DNA of 37,955 bases, from positions 1 through 37,955 of the forward strand of contig CAMAQX010000003.1 of the NCBI GenBank assembly GCA_945860455.1, read 5' to 3'. This document shows positions 1-8,795 of this stretch, piece after piece (position 1 is the first letter of the stretch; each line of letters opens with the position of its first letter). The notes beneath the pieces were generated by a model. The model did not search any database. It had not been told where the DNA came from and worked only from the letters and a program-made list of their open reading frames with translations. Both the position numbers and the translations under genes were made by a program. Source of the DNA: Lishizhenia tianjinensis. Lineage in GTDB: Bacteria; Bacteroidota; Bacteroidia; Flavobacteriales_D; Crocinitomicaceae.

Positions 1-2
1 TA

Positions 3-2873
3 TTTTTGTTATTTATAACGATTTATTTATTTGCCCCTTCATGGGTTTTAGTAGGATCTGAAAGAGTTTTAAATTATACTTCAGAATATAAGTCTCAAGC
101 ACCTTTTACTTTTCACTTACAGTCTTTAAATCTTCAAATTGAAGAGGGACAAGATTTTCAAGTAGTCATTCAGTTGAAAGGATCTGAATTTCCAGATCAA
201 TTATACCTCATTAATGAAAGCGGTAAATTTTTAATGGAAAAAACAGCTAAGAATCAATTTATTGGTTGGATGCGTAAAGTTAAAAATAGTAGCAATTTTT
301 ATATTCAGGGAAATGAGTTTTCTAGTTCTAAATATGTGCTAAAAGTAATTGGTAAAGCTGTAATAGGTAAAATGGAAGCACAATTAATTTATCCAAAATA
401 CTTACGTAAAACTAATGAACTTATTAAAAACGCAGGAGATTTATTAGTACCTGAGGGTACAAGAATTGAATGGTTTATAGAAACTAAAAACACGCAATAC
501 ATTGATTTTATTTTTAATGGTGTCCAAAAACGATTTTTGAGTCAAAAAATTATAGTTCAGAAACCAATTGAAGATTCTTCAAAAGGAAAGATTCAATTTA
601 AAAATGCACTAACGAATAAAATTGATTCAACTAGTTTCATTGTTTCAGTTATTAAAGATGCTTTCCCATCTATACAAGTAGAGGAATTTTCCGATTCTAT
701 AAAGGAAGGAATACGTTATTTTTCTGGTCAGGTTGCTGATGACTATGGGGTGAATTCATTGAAATTTGTTTATACATTAATTTCTGCCAATGGAAAAACT
801 AAATCAAATACACTACAAGTAAAGCAGATGAATGGAACGCAATCTAATTTTGATTTTGCTGTTGATTTTAGAAGGGAGAGTGTTCAATTAAAAGATCGAA
901 TTGAATACTATTTTATAGTTGGTGATAATGACGGGGTTAATGGAAGTAAATTCACTAAATCCCAGACTTACACCTATGAACTACCCACATTAGAAGAATT
1001 GAACGATAATAGAGAAGAGGATCAGGTAGAAATGCAAAAAAATATGTCCGACATTATTAAACAAACCCAAGAGTTTCAAAATAAAGTAGAGAAGTTAAAA
1101 AAAGAAATAATGAATTCTAAGTCAACCGATTGGGATAAACTCAATAAGGTCGAAGATTTAAAGAAAGAACAACAACAATTACAAGAATCGATGGAACAAT
1201 TGAAAGAAAAAATGGATCAAAGTATCCAAGAGAAAAATCAGTTGTCTGAAATAGATAAAGAATTGCTAGAAAAACAAGAAATGGTTGAGAAGTTATTGGA
1301 AGATGTGATGGATGATGAGTTGAAAAAACTGTTGGATGATCTCATGAAAATGATGGAGGAAAATAATAAACAGGAACTTAAAAAAGAGTTGGATAAAATT
1401 GATCAATCTGCTGAAGACATGAAAAAGCAGCTGGATCGAAGTTTAGAAATGCTAAAAAAGCTTCAGGTGAACGAAAAAATAGATGACATAGAGAAAGAGT
1501 TAAAAGAATTAGCCAAAGAGCAGGAACAGCTTAAAAAAGATATTGAGAGCGATAAATTGACGAAAGATGAACAAATAAAGAAACAAGATGAATTAAATAA
1601 AAGATTTGAAGACCTTAAAAAAGAGTTGAATGAATTAAAAAAACTCAACGAAAAATTAGAAAAACCTATGGAATTGGGTGACACAGAAAAATCAGAGGAG
1701 AAGATATCCGACGAAATGAAAGAATCAAAAGAGGGTCTAGAAAATGGGAAAGAAAAAAAGGCCGGTGAAAATCAAAAATCCGCTGCGGATGAAATGAAAA
1801 AATTGGCAGAGCAATTAGATAAACAACAACAAGAATCAAACAAACAACAACAGGAAGAGGATATTGATTTATTGCGAAATATTTTGGAAAGTTTAATTAC
1901 CTTAAGTTTTAATCAAGAAGAAACTATGAGTAAGTTCATTAAAGTAAGTGATACAGATCCGGCGTATAAAAAATACGGTAGGCAACAACGTACTATTATA
2001 GACGATACAAAAATAATTAAAGATAGTTTATTGGCTTTAGCAAAACGCCAACCCAAAATTGCTACGTTTATTGATACCGAGTTAGCAGCAATCGATAAAA
2101 ATCATGAGTTAGCGGTAGATGATATAGATGAACATCGCAGAAGAGAATTAAATCAGCACCAACAATTAGTAATGACATCTTATAATAATCTAGCCTTGTT
2201 ACTTAATGAAAGCCTTCAATCTATGCAAAAAGAAATGCAAAGTATGATGGATGGTTCCGGTCAATGTAATAATCCGGGTAAAAAAGGCCGGCCTAAATCG
2301 GGTCAAAATATGTCCTCACAAGATATGAAGCAAATGCTAAAAAAGCAATTGGAACAAATGCAAAAAGGACAGAATGAGGGAGGGAAAAAACCTGGCGAGA
2401 AAGGAAAAGGTGGTTCCGATGGAAAAGAGGGAGAAGGTGAGTTAAATGGATTAGGTAACAAAGAAATTTCAAAAATGGCAGCTGAACAAAATGCCATACG
2501 CCAACGATTGGAACAATTAAAAAAACAAATGAATAAGGAAGGGAAAGGAGAGGGCAATCAACTTGATCCTTTAATTAAAGAGTTAGAGAAACAGGAGAAG
2601 GAATTAGTTAATAAACGGTTTAGTTCTGACTTAATTAATAGGCAAAAACAAATATTAACCCGTCTTCTGGAAAGTGAAAAAGCGTTGATGGATAGAGGTT
2701 TTGAAGAAAAAAGAGAATCAAAAAGCGGAAAAGACGACTTTTCTGGTAACAAAATCAGATTTGATGAGTATAACAAGGAAAAATTGAAACAAACAGAAAT
2801 ACTTCGCTCTGCGGATCCTTTATATAGAAAGTATTATAAAGACAAAGCAAATCAGTATTTCAATATAAAATAA
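3..2873 (+). CDS. DUF4175-like large coiled-coil protein, 5'-truncated
   Basis: The frame is already open at the window edge and the first possible start in it is a TTG at position 6, so the true start lies upstream. The visible part is about 955 residues. It begins inside a hydrophobic segment (residues about 1-16, probably the last of an N-terminal pair of membrane helices). A beta-rich, Ig-like region of about 320 residues follows. Then comes a very long K/E/Q-rich coiled coil (residues about 335-640), a more mixed segment with many QQ and MQ pairs, a Gly/Lys-rich low-complexity stretch (about 750-815), and a tail resembling the end of DUF4175 proteins (LYRKYY). From family knowledge, Bacteroidota DUF4175 proteins have this architecture and sit upstream of ybeY and mnmG. 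Function is unknown; a membrane-anchored envelope protein is inferred. The gene is followed 13 nt later by the ATPase gene. Confidence 0.8.
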   Translation, partial: FLLFITIYLFAPSWVLVGSERVLNYTSEYKSQAPFTFHLQSLNLQIEEGQDFQVVIQLKGSEFPDQLYLINESGKFLMEKTAKNQFIGWMRKVKNSSNFYIQGNEFSSSKYVLKVIGKAVIGKMEAQLIYPKYLRKTNELIKNAGDLLVPEGTRIEWFIETKNTQYIDFIFNGVQKRFLSQKIIVQKPIEDSSKGKIQFKNALTNKIDSTSFIVSVIKDAFPSIQVEEFSDSIKEGIRYFSGQVADDYGVNSLKFVYTLISANGKTKSNTLQVKQMNGTQSNFDFAVDFRRESVQLKDRIEYYFIVGDNDGVNGSKFTKSQTYTYELPTLEELNDNREEDQVEMQKNMSDIIKQTQEFQNKVEKLKKEIMNSKSTDWDKLNKVEDLKKEQQQLQESMEQLKEKMDQSIQEKNQLSEIDKELLEKQEMVEKLLEDVMDDELKKLLDDLMKMMEENNKQELKKELDKIDQSAEDMKKQLDRSLEMLKKLQVNEKIDDIEKELKELAKEQEQLKKDIESDKLTKDEQIKKQDELNKRFEDLKKELNELKKLNEKLEKPMELGDTEKSEEKISDEMKESKEGLENGKEKKAGENQKSAADEMKKLAEQLDKQQQESNKQQQEEDIDLLRNILESLITLSFNQEETMSKFIKVSDTDPAYKKYGRQQRTIIDDTKIIKDSLLALAKRQPKIATFIDTELAAIDKNHELAVDDIDEHRRRELNQHQQLVMTSYNNLALLLNESLQSMQKEMQSMMDGSGQCNNPGKKGRPKSGQNMSSQDMKQMLKKQLEQMQKGQNEGGKKPGEKGKGGSDGKEGEGELNGLGNKEISKMAAEQNAIRQRLEQLKKQMNKEGKGEGNQLDPLIKELEKQEKELVNKRFSSDLINRQKQILTRLLESEKALMDRGFEEKRESKSGKDDFSGNKIRFDEYNKEKLKQTEILRSADPLYRKYYKDKANQYFNIK

Positions 2874-2886
2874 TTTATTGTTATAT

Positions 2887-3300
2887 ATGAAAGAAGGATA
2901 TAAAATTATTGATTCTCTCCAAATACCCTCTGATTTTTCTGCGTTGGTAGATATAGAAAATTTAGTAGATCGGGTTTGTGGAAATCTAGGTGTTCAAGAG
3001 GACGCCTATGGTAATGTTTTAATTGCTGTAACAGAAGCCGTTAATAATGCCATTCAGCACGGTAATGATTTCAAAACGCATTTAACAGTGGATGTTTCTG
3101 TTGGTGATCAGCCCGAAGAGTTTTGTTTTAACGTAAAAGACCACGGAAAAGGATTTGATTTTACGAACCTACCAGACCCAACAGCTCCAGAAAACTTATT
3201 AAAAGAAAATGGTAGAGGTATTTTTTTAATGAAGAGCTTATCTGACAATGTTGAATTTGATGATGCGGGATCGAGCGTTAGTCTATATTTTGTTAAATGA
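2887..3300 (+). CDS. RsbW/SpoIIAB-like ATP-binding protein (HATPase_c)
   Basis: This 137-residue protein is a stand-alone GHKL ATPase domain of the anti-sigma-factor kinase type. The N-box is around residues 47-60 (E50, N53, N54, HGN), the G1 box is DHGKG (85-89), and the G2 box is NGRGIFLM (108-115). There is no sensor or dimerisation domain. I chose the ATG at 2887 over an in-frame TTG at 2878, because MKEGYKIIDSL is a normal family N-terminus. The stop overlaps the next gene's start in an ATGA, so it is translationally coupled to ybeY. RsbW-like proteins phosphorylate STAS-domain antagonists or bind sigma factors. No partner is visible in the window, so the target is unknown. It could be serine-kinase active or merely ATP-binding. 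Confidence 0.88.
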   Translation: MKEGYKIIDSLQIPSDFSALVDIENLVDRVCGNLGVQEDAYGNVLIAVTEAVNNAIQHGNDFKTHLTVDVSVGDQPEEFCFNVKDHGKGFDFTNLPDPTAPENLLKENGRGIFLMKSLSDNVEFDDAGSSVSLYFVK

Positions 3301-3701
3301 TTGAAATTGAATTAGTTAATGTAGAAATTCCGGTTTTTGCGCCGGAATTTTTTATTGTATCTCTTACGAATGTTATTCAAGAAGAAGGTTTCGATTTGGG
3401 TGATGTTACAGTGATTTTGGTTACAGATGGATATTTATTAGAATTGAATCAAAAACATTTGGAACACGATTTTTATACTGATATAATTACATTTGATTAT
3501 TGTGAATTAAATATTATTTCTGGTGATTTATTTATTTCGATTGATCGCGTAAGAGAAAACGCGGAAACCTTTCAAACTGATTTTATGGTTGAGCTAAACC
3601 GAGTTATGATACATGGCGTGCTTCATTTGTGTGGCCATAAAGATAAAACGGAAGAAGAAGAGAGTAGAATGCGATCGCTAGAAAACAAATATTTAATTTA
3701 A
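3297..3701 (+). CDS. ybeY: Endoribonuclease YbeY (16S rRNA maturation)
   Basis: This 134-residue UPF0054 family metalloprotein is involved in 16S rRNA 3'-end processing and 70S ribosome quality control. The zinc motif is [12 protein letters not shown]106, H110 and D116 occupy the three ligand positions. The third position is Asp rather than the His of the E. coli enzyme, which I recall as usual for Bacteroidota YbeY. The tail [10 protein letters not shown] is also typical. The start overlaps the ATPase stop (ATGA). The stop is followed after 1 nt by the first parS-like palindrome and then by mnmG, so the three genes form one transcriptional block. Confidence 0.95.
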   Translation: MIEIELVNVEIPVFAPEFFIVSLTNVIQEEGFDLGDVTVILVTDGYLLELNQKHLEHDFYTDIITFDYCELNIISGDLFISIDRVRENAETFQTDFMVELNRVMIHGVLHLCGHKDKTEEEESRMRSLENKYLI

Positions 3702-3702
3702 T

Positions 3703-3718
3703 TGTTCCACGTGAAACA
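3703..3718. promoter_or_regulatory. parS: parS-like ParB-binding site 1
   Basis: TGTTCCACGTGAAACA matches the consensus TGTTNCACGTGAAACA established for chromosomal parS in Bacillus and conserved across phyla. The palindrome extends to 20 bp (3701-3720, ATTGTTCCACGTGAAACAAT) with a single mismatched pair. It lies between the ybeY stop (3699-3701) and the mnmG ATG (3725), inside the probable mnmG leader. The inferred role is loading of the ParB CTP-dependent clamp for origin segregation. ParA/ParB genes are not in the window. Confidence 0.88.
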
Positions 3719-3724
3719 ATCGGT

Positions 3725-5587
3725 ATGTTAGAACTTTATGATGTAATTGTAGTTGGTGCTGGTCACGCTGGTTGTGAAGCGGCTAATGCTGCCGCAAAAA
3801 TGGGAAGCAGGGTTTTATTGGTCACAATGAACATGAATACCATTGCACAAATGAGCTGTAATCCTGCTATGGGTGGAGTTGCAAAAGGGCAAATTGTTCG
3901 AGAAATTGATGCGCTTGGGGGCGGTTCAGGTATTGTTAGTGATAAAAGCGCTATTCAGTTTAGAATGCTGAATCGCTCTAAAGGACCAGCTATGTGGTCG
4001 CCGAGAACACAAAATGATCGAATGAAATTTGCTGAAGAGTGGAGACTTTTACTTGAACAAAACAAGAACGTTGACTTTTGGCAAGACACTTGTAATGGTA
4101 TAATCGTTGAAAAGAATACTGTCAAGGGGGTTAAAACAGCTCTAGGTATAAAAATATACGCAAAAGCCGTCATCCTAACTAATGGTACTTTTCTCAATGG
4201 ACTAATACATTTGGGGGAAAAACAGTTTGGGGGAGGTAGGGTAGCCGAGAAGGCTTCTACAGGCATAACCGAAGATTTGTTAAATTATGGTTTTACTTCT
4301 GGTAGAATGAAAACAGGTACTCCGCCCCGTGTTGATGGTCGTTCGTTGAACTATTTTTTAATGGAGGAACAATTAGGTGACCTAAACCCATCAAAGTTTA
4401 GTTTTTCAAACACGGAGTCTTTAAAAACCCAAAGAAGTTGCTACATAACATATACTAGCAATGAAACACATGATATATTACGGACGGGTTTTGACCGATC
4501 GCCCATGTTTAATGGGTCTATTCAGAGTACTGGACCGAGATATTGTCCGAGCATTGAAGATAAGATTGATAGATTTGCTGACCGTGATAGACATCAGATT
4601 TTCGTTGAACCAGAAGGATGGAACACTGTGGAAATCTATGTTAATGGTTTTAGTACTTCTTTACCGGAAGAAGTACAGTTTGGAGCAATGAGAACTATTC
4701 CTGGTTTCGAACATGCTAAAATGTTTAGACCTGGATACGCTATTGAATATGATTACTTTCCCCCTACTCAGTTGAAACACACCTTAGAAACAAAGCTTAT
4801 TTCAAATCTATATTTTGCAGGTCAAATAAATGGAACAACGGGATATGAGGAAGCCGCTTGTCAGGGATTAATGTCAGGGATTAATGCACATTTGAAAATA
4901 AATGAATCATCTCCATTTATTTTAAAAAGAAGCGAGGCTTATATTGGAGTATTAATTGATGATTTAATTACAAAGGGCACAGATGAACCATATCGTATGT
5001 TTACGAGTAGAGCTGAATATAGAATTTTATTGCGTCAAGACAATGCCGATGTTCGTTTAACCGAGCTGGGCTTAGGTTTGGGTTTAAATAGTGTTAACGA
5101 ACTTAATCGTGTTCAAAAAAAAGTGAGTGAAACAAGTTTATTACTAAGCATACTTAAGAAAACAGGTGTAACACCAATTGATATTAATTCTTTACTCCTT
5201 GAGAAGGATAGTGCACCAATTATTCAACAAGTTAAATTAGCATCCCTTCTAGCTCGCCCACATATTGTAATGGATGATTTAATTTCTGTTTCACCGGGGT
5301 TAAAAGAGTTGACAGATTCTTGTTTGACCGAGAGCATTGAACAGGCTGAAATTCAAATAAAATATAGAGGATACATAGAGCGGGAACAGGAGCACGCGCT
5401 GAAACTTGATCGATTGGAGTCTCTAGTAATTCCAGCCACGATGGATTATTCAAAAATTAAAAGCATAAGTATTGAGGCTAAGCAAAAGTTAATTGCAATT
5501 ATGCCGGCGACTATCGGTCATGCTGCTCGTATTTCAGGTGTTTCACCAAGTGATATTTCTGTATTATTAATTCATTTAGGCCGTTAA
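3725..5587 (+). CDS. mnmG: tRNA uridine-5-carboxymethylaminomethyl modification enzyme MnmG (GidA)
   Basis: This 620-residue FAD protein acts with MnmE to install the cmnm5 group on wobble U34 of certain tRNAs. The FAD dinucleotide-binding motif GAGHAG is at residues 11-16. The CNPAMGG segment carries conserved Cys45, and a second conserved Cys is C239 in SCYITYT. The FAD-binding [12 protein letters not shown] signature and the TSRAEYR segment are present, and the C-terminal GidA helical domain is complete. Length is normal (E. coli about 629). The ATG starts 7 nt after a parS-like palindrome, and another follows directly after the stop codon. In many bacteria gidA/mnmG lies near oriC and the par locus, which fits. 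Confidence 0.97.
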   Translation: MLELYDVIVVGAGHAGCEAANAAAKMGSRVLLVTMNMNTIAQMSCNPAMGGVAKGQIVREIDALGGGSGIVSDKSAIQFRMLNRSKGPAMWSPRTQNDRMKFAEEWRLLLEQNKNVDFWQDTCNGIIVEKNTVKGVKTALGIKIYAKAVILTNGTFLNGLIHLGEKQFGGGRVAEKASTGITEDLLNYGFTSGRMKTGTPPRVDGRSLNYFLMEEQLGDLNPSKFSFSNTESLKTQRSCYITYTSNETHDILRTGFDRSPMFNGSIQSTGPRYCPSIEDKIDRFADRDRHQIFVEPEGWNTVEIYVNGFSTSLPEEVQFGAMRTIPGFEHAKMFRPGYAIEYDYFPPTQLKHTLETKLISNLYFAGQINGTTGYEEAACQGLMSGINAHLKINESSPFILKRSEAYIGVLIDDLITKGTDEPYRMFTSRAEYRILLRQDNADVRLTELGLGLGLNSVNELNRVQKKVSETSLLLSILKKTGVTPIDINSLLLEKDSAPIIQQVKLASLLARPHIVMDDLISVSPGLKELTDSCLTESIEQAEIQIKYRGYIEREQEHALKLDRLESLVIPATMDYSKIKSISIEAKQKLIAIMPATIGHAARISGVSPSDISVLLIHLGR

Positions 5588-5603
5588 TGTTTCACGTGAA
5601 ACA
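5588..5603. promoter_or_regulatory. parS: parS-like ParB-binding site 2
   Basis: TGTTTCACGTGAAACA is a perfect palindrome and a perfect match to consensus parS. It extends to a perfect 20-bp inverted repeat (5586-5605) that shares the last two bases of the mnmG stop codon. The 16-bp perfect dyad has no loop or T-tract, so it is not an intrinsic terminator. With the 3703 site it brackets mnmG at a spacing of about 1.9 kb. Confidence 0.92.
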
Positions 5604-5616
5604 TTTAAATCAAAAC

Positions 5617-5632
5617 CATTTCGCGGGAAACA
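5617..5632. promoter_or_regulatory. Degenerate parS-like element
   Basis: CATTTCGCGGGAAACA keeps 12 of 16 positions of parS, including the TTTC and GAAACA arms, and has changed central and outermost bases. It lies 13 bp after the perfect site at 5588. It may be a weak or decayed ParB site, or coincidence. Confidence 0.35.
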
Positions 5633-6003
5633 CAATGAACTCTGTTCGAATCTGAATAAATGATATTTCAAATTAGTGATTATGATGTTTCATTGATTTG
5701 TGATATTCTTCAGCTATTTTTTCATTTACGTTTTCGCCATCAATAATTTCCTCAACAGGATTTCTCTGTCTGATGGATTGATTTTGAATGTGCTTAGTCA
5801 GAGTGAACACTAAATTATTCTTATGGTTGTTACTAATTTCATGTGGTTGTTGTTTGAATAAAAGTTCGTTGACTTTACAAATAACCAATCAAGAATTCCA
5901 TTTTTTGTTTTATTTATGTTGATTATATAGCACGCTTGTTTTTTTTGTTTTTACTTACGAAAGTCGAGTAATAAAATTGAATGAAATAGAATTTGAATTA
6001 ATC
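5633..6003. other. Gene-poor intergenic region with one weak orphan ORF
   Basis: There are about 370 bp between the parS cluster and the convergent end of the HAD gene. I see no RNA gene, convincing terminator or promoter. One minus-strand frame (5673-5888, 71 residues) has no ATG at its 5' end, only TTG after a stop. Its second half (RQRNPVEEIIDGENVNEKIAEEY) looks fairly protein-like. It could be the remnant of a decayed gene or chance. I do not call it as a gene. Confidence 0.4.
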
Positions 6004-6681
6004 CTACGAATGATTGTTTTCAGATTTTAGGAAAATCAACAAATCTTCCATATTATTGAAATGGAAGTCGGCAACAGTTAGTTTTGGATTTGGATGATGA
6101 GATTTTTCAGGAATACAAATTACAGTCATATTTGCTGCTTTACCTGCTATTACTCCATTTAGGGAGTCTTCAATAACTAAACATGTAGAAGGATTACTAC
6201 CCATATTGTGTGCTGCTGTCAAATACACAGCGGGATGAGGTTTACCATGAGTTTCATTTTCAGCAGAAAAAATCCCGTCGAATAATGATTCTATCTCTGT
6301 TTTCTTTAATACTGCCTCAATTAGTGCTCTAGGTGAAGAACTAGCCAGTCCAATTTTTTTGTTTGATTTTACAAAAAGCAATGTTTCTTTAACTCCAGCT
6401 ATTAATTTTCCTTCTTCATTAATAAGATCAATCATTTTTTTAATAATCTGATTTTCAATAATATAAGATGTTGTTTTCCAGTGTTCTTTTTCTTGCCAAT
6501 AGTTTATAACCTGGTCTATTCTCATACCTACAGTTAATTGAAAATCGGATTTTGATAAGTTTGAACCAAGCGAACTAAAGACTTCGTGCATGGCGGTTTT
6601 CCAAAGGGGCTCTGAATCAACAAGCACTCCGTCCATATCGAAGAGTATTGTGTCGTATGATGATAGTACGAGCTTATCCAT
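6004..6681 (-). CDS. HAD-superfamily sugar-phosphatase-like hydrolase
   Basis: This 225-residue HAD subfamily IA hydrolase resembles beta-phosphoglucomutase-like phosphatases and the hexitol/2-deoxyglucose-6-phosphatase group. Motif I is DMDGVLVDSE with nucleophile D15 and acid/base D17. Motif II is LASSS (S114-S116). The motif III lysine is K147 in HGKPHPAVY. Motif IV is VIEDSLNGV (E171, D172). The cap domain spans residues about 25-95. The gene starts at an ATG that overlaps the end of the preceding secreted-protein gene by 8 nt and is the last gene of a minus-strand run. The substrate cannot be read from the sequence; a small phosphorylated sugar or polyol is a family-based inference. Confidence 0.88.
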   Translation of the reverse strand: MDKLVLSSYDTILFDMDGVLVDSEPLWKTAMHEVFSSLGSNLSKSDFQLTVGMRIDQVINYWQEKEHWKTTSYIIENQIIKKMIDLINEEGKLIAGVKETLLFVKSNKKIGLASSSPRALIEAVLKKTEIESLFDGIFSAENETHGKPHPAVYLTAAHNMGSNPSTCLVIEDSLNGVIAGKAANMTVICIPEKSHHPNPKLTVADFHFNNMEDLLIFLKSENNHS

Positions 6682-7525
6682 TTTTATACCTTCTTAATCG
6701 TTGTTTTCCTAGTAACCAATTGCCTTCGTTTGCTATGTAAATAATACCAGTCGATGATACTGCTATGCATTCTCGTTGATTATATCTAATAAAACGCTTT
6801 GTTTTGTTAATTTTAAGCCCGATTTCACTAGTTGTCAACCAAATTAATCGATTGTAAGTTAAACAAAGTATTTGTTCCTTATTATCTATTGTTGCTGAAG
6901 TAAATGAGTCGGTCTTCCAGCTTTTTGTTCCGGGAATTAATTCCTGTGTTTTTTTCCAATTTCCGCTTTTCAAGTTTTCGGATTTTATCGTGTATACATA
7001 GCTTTTTCCATCAAAGGGTAATGTCCTACATTTTGTGAATATCCACAGGTTATCATTGAAATAGAGGATGCTTTCAGCATCAAAATAACGGTTTTGTGGT
7101 AGTGCGGGAAATTCTGTCTGTTCCTGATATGAAAAAGGATAAATTTCTGCTGAAGCAGAATCTTTAGTTAATATATCAATTATTGATAATTTTAAAACGC
7201 GAAGTTTTTTTCTTTTGTTTTCATTATTACCTATATCTGCAATATAAAGATTCCCTAATTTGTCTTTTGTCAAATCTTCCCAATCGGTGTTTTTCGCATT
7301 GAACACGCGACATTCTTTTAAAATAGACCCAAAAAGATTCAATACATAAATTATCGGTTCGTTTCCCCCGTCGTTGTGTGCTAAAAGCAAACTATCGCCA
7401 ATACATTCAAGTCCTGAGATTTCGTGTAGTTTATGGCTTAGTCGAAAAGATTTCCTGAATTGTGCTTGAGAACTATGATTGAAAAGGAGTGCTAAAATAA
7501 AACAGAGGAAGAGTCTCTTTTTCAT
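6674..7525 (-). CDS. Secreted beta-propeller-like protein of unknown function
   Basis: The 283 residues begin with a classical signal peptide (MKKRLFLCFILALLFNHSSQAQ, cleavage likely after residue 20-21), so it is exported. The mature part contains repeating strand patterns with conserved pieces: LHEISGLECIGDSLLLAHND, DWEDLTKDKLGNLYIADIGNN, RYFDAESILYFNDNLWIFTK and SFTSATIDNKEQILCLTYNR. These resemble blades of NHL or SdiA-regulated-type propellers found in many Bacteroidota secreted proteins. I recognise the family pattern but no established function. The ATG overlaps the stop of the upstream CNNM/CorC gene by 4 nt, and the end overlaps the HAD gene by 8 nt, so the three are translationally coupled. 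No T9SS C-terminal domain is evident. Confidence 0.75.
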   Translation of the reverse strand: MKKRLFLCFILALLFNHSSQAQFRKSFRLSHKLHEISGLECIGDSLLLAHNDGGNEPIIYVLNLFGSILKECRVFNAKNTDWEDLTKDKLGNLYIADIGNNENKRKKLRVLKLSIIDILTKDSASAEIYPFSYQEQTEFPALPQNRYFDAESILYFNDNLWIFTKCRTLPFDGKSYVYTIKSENLKSGNWKKTQELIPGTKSWKTDSFTSATIDNKEQILCLTYNRLIWLTTSEIGLKINKTKRFIRYNQRECIAVSSTGIIYIANEGNWLLGKQRLRRYKNG

Positions 7526-8784
7526 GGATTGATTTTTATGCGTACAAGTTCGATTTTTCTATCGCTCACCTTCTCTACATAAATCACCTTGTTTTTAATT
7601 TGAATTTTTTCTCCTTCCTCAGGAATCGTTTCTAATTCATGAATAATCAGTCCTCCAAGTGTTTCGTATGCTTCTGATTCTGGAAAACCTAAATCAAATG
7701 TTTTGTTTAAATAATCAATTTCTACCCTTGCTGAAAAAAGATATTCTGTAGCGCTTATTTTTTGTTCTAACCAGTCGTCTTTGTCGTGCTCGTCTTCAAT
7801 GTCTCCAAAAATTTCCTCGACTACATCCTCGATAGTTATTAGTCCTGCGGTCCCACCATATTCGTCTACAACAACCGCGATATTTCCTGCTTGTTTTGTA
7901 AATTGTTCAAGAATTTCACTTCCTGGAATTGCTTCTGGTACAAAGGATATTGGCATTAATATTTGTTTGATGGATTGAGGTTTTTTAAACATTTCAAATG
8001 AGTGCACATAACCAATAATGTTATCAACGGTGTTACGATAAACAATAATCTTGGACAGGCCTGTTTTAATGAATAAATTTGTTAAAACCTCAATAGAGTC
8101 GTCTACATCCACAGAAACAATTTCTGTTCTAGGAATCATACAATCACGTGCTTTAACATTGGAAAAATCCAGGGCATTTTGAAGAATTTGAATTTCATTT
8201 CCAAAGTGGGCTTCAGAGGAGATCTTAGCGTGAATCTCATGTATGAAATGTTCCAAATCCACCTTACTAAATATTTTCTCGTTTTTCTCAAGTTTTGTTC
8301 CTGTTAATCGCAACAAGGAGCCGCTAATAAACAGCATAAACTGCGAGGGTAAATACAATAAAACGTATAAAATAAAAAGAAATCCAGAACCTAATTGTAA
8401 AAACCGATTGGGGTTTATTTGAACAAGTGCTTTTGGTAAAAATTCGGCTACAAATAAAACGAGTAATGTTGATAAAACGGTTTGAAATATTAAAACTAAT
8501 CCATTACTATTTATGTAGCTGCCCACAATTGGACTAAGTATTTCCGAAGAAGCTAGACCAAATAGCACAAGTGAAATATTGTTGCCTAATAATAACATCG
8601 TAATCATATTAGATTCACTCGAATAGAACACGCCGATTATTTTACTACTTATCGTACCTTTTGTTTTGTCAAGCTCTACTTTTAGTCTATTAGAGGAAAG
8701 ATAGGCTAATTCCATCCCTGAGAAAAATGCGGAAGAAGCAAGGGACAATATAATTATGAGAAAATTTGTGCTTTCGTTAGTCAT
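7522..8784 (-). CDS. CNNM/CorC (hemolysin-family) membrane transporter-like protein
   Basis: The 420 residues have the usual three-part structure. An N-terminal CNNM (DUF21) membrane domain (about 1-180) carries the FFSGMELAYLSSNR signature and at least three long hydrophobic segments. A CBS pair follows (about 205-325, starting MIPRTEIVSVDVDDSI and ending DEYGGTAGLITIEDVVEEIFGDIEDEHD). The CorC_HlyC domain is at about 335-415. The family is linked to Mg2+/Co2+ efflux or homeostasis. The flavobacterial gliding protein GldE is a member, but GldE normally sits beside gldD, which is not here, so I leave it unnamed. It lies 11 bp after purD and overlaps the next gene by 4 nt. Confidence 0.9.
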   Translation of the reverse strand: MTNESTNFLIIILSLASSAFFSGMELAYLSSNRLKVELDKTKGTISSKIIGVFYSSESNMITMLLLGNNISLVLFGLASSEILSPIVGSYINSNGLVLIFQTVLSTLLVLFVAEFLPKALVQINPNRFLQLGSGFLFILYVLLYLPSQFMLFISGSLLRLTGTKLEKNEKIFSKVDLEHFIHEIHAKISSEAHFGNEIQILQNALDFSNVKARDCMIPRTEIVSVDVDDSIEVLTNLFIKTGLSKIIVYRNTVDNIIGYVHSFEMFKKPQSIKQILMPISFVPEAIPGSEILEQFTKQAGNIAVVVDEYGGTAGLITIEDVVEEIFGDIEDEHDKDDWLEQKISATEYLFSARVEIDYLNKTFDLGFPESEAYETLGGLIIHELETIPEEGEKIQIKNKVIYVEKVSDRKIELVRIKINP

Positions 8785-8795
8785 TTGATTTCGGT

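Noticed and set aside
1463-1684. Minus-strand ORF inside the DUF4175-like gene
   Set aside because: Serine/phenylalanine-rich mirror of K/E-rich coding sequence; an antisense shadow. The same applies to minus frames at 2303-2557 and 2558-2776.
5673-5888. 71-residue minus-strand ORF as a gene
   Set aside because: It starts with TTG directly after a stop, has no internal ATG until near its end and no recognisable family; kept only as a possible remnant.
7522-8784. Naming the CNNM/CorC protein GldE
   Set aside because: The family fits, but the usual gldD neighbour is absent and the sequence alone does not separate GldE from other members.
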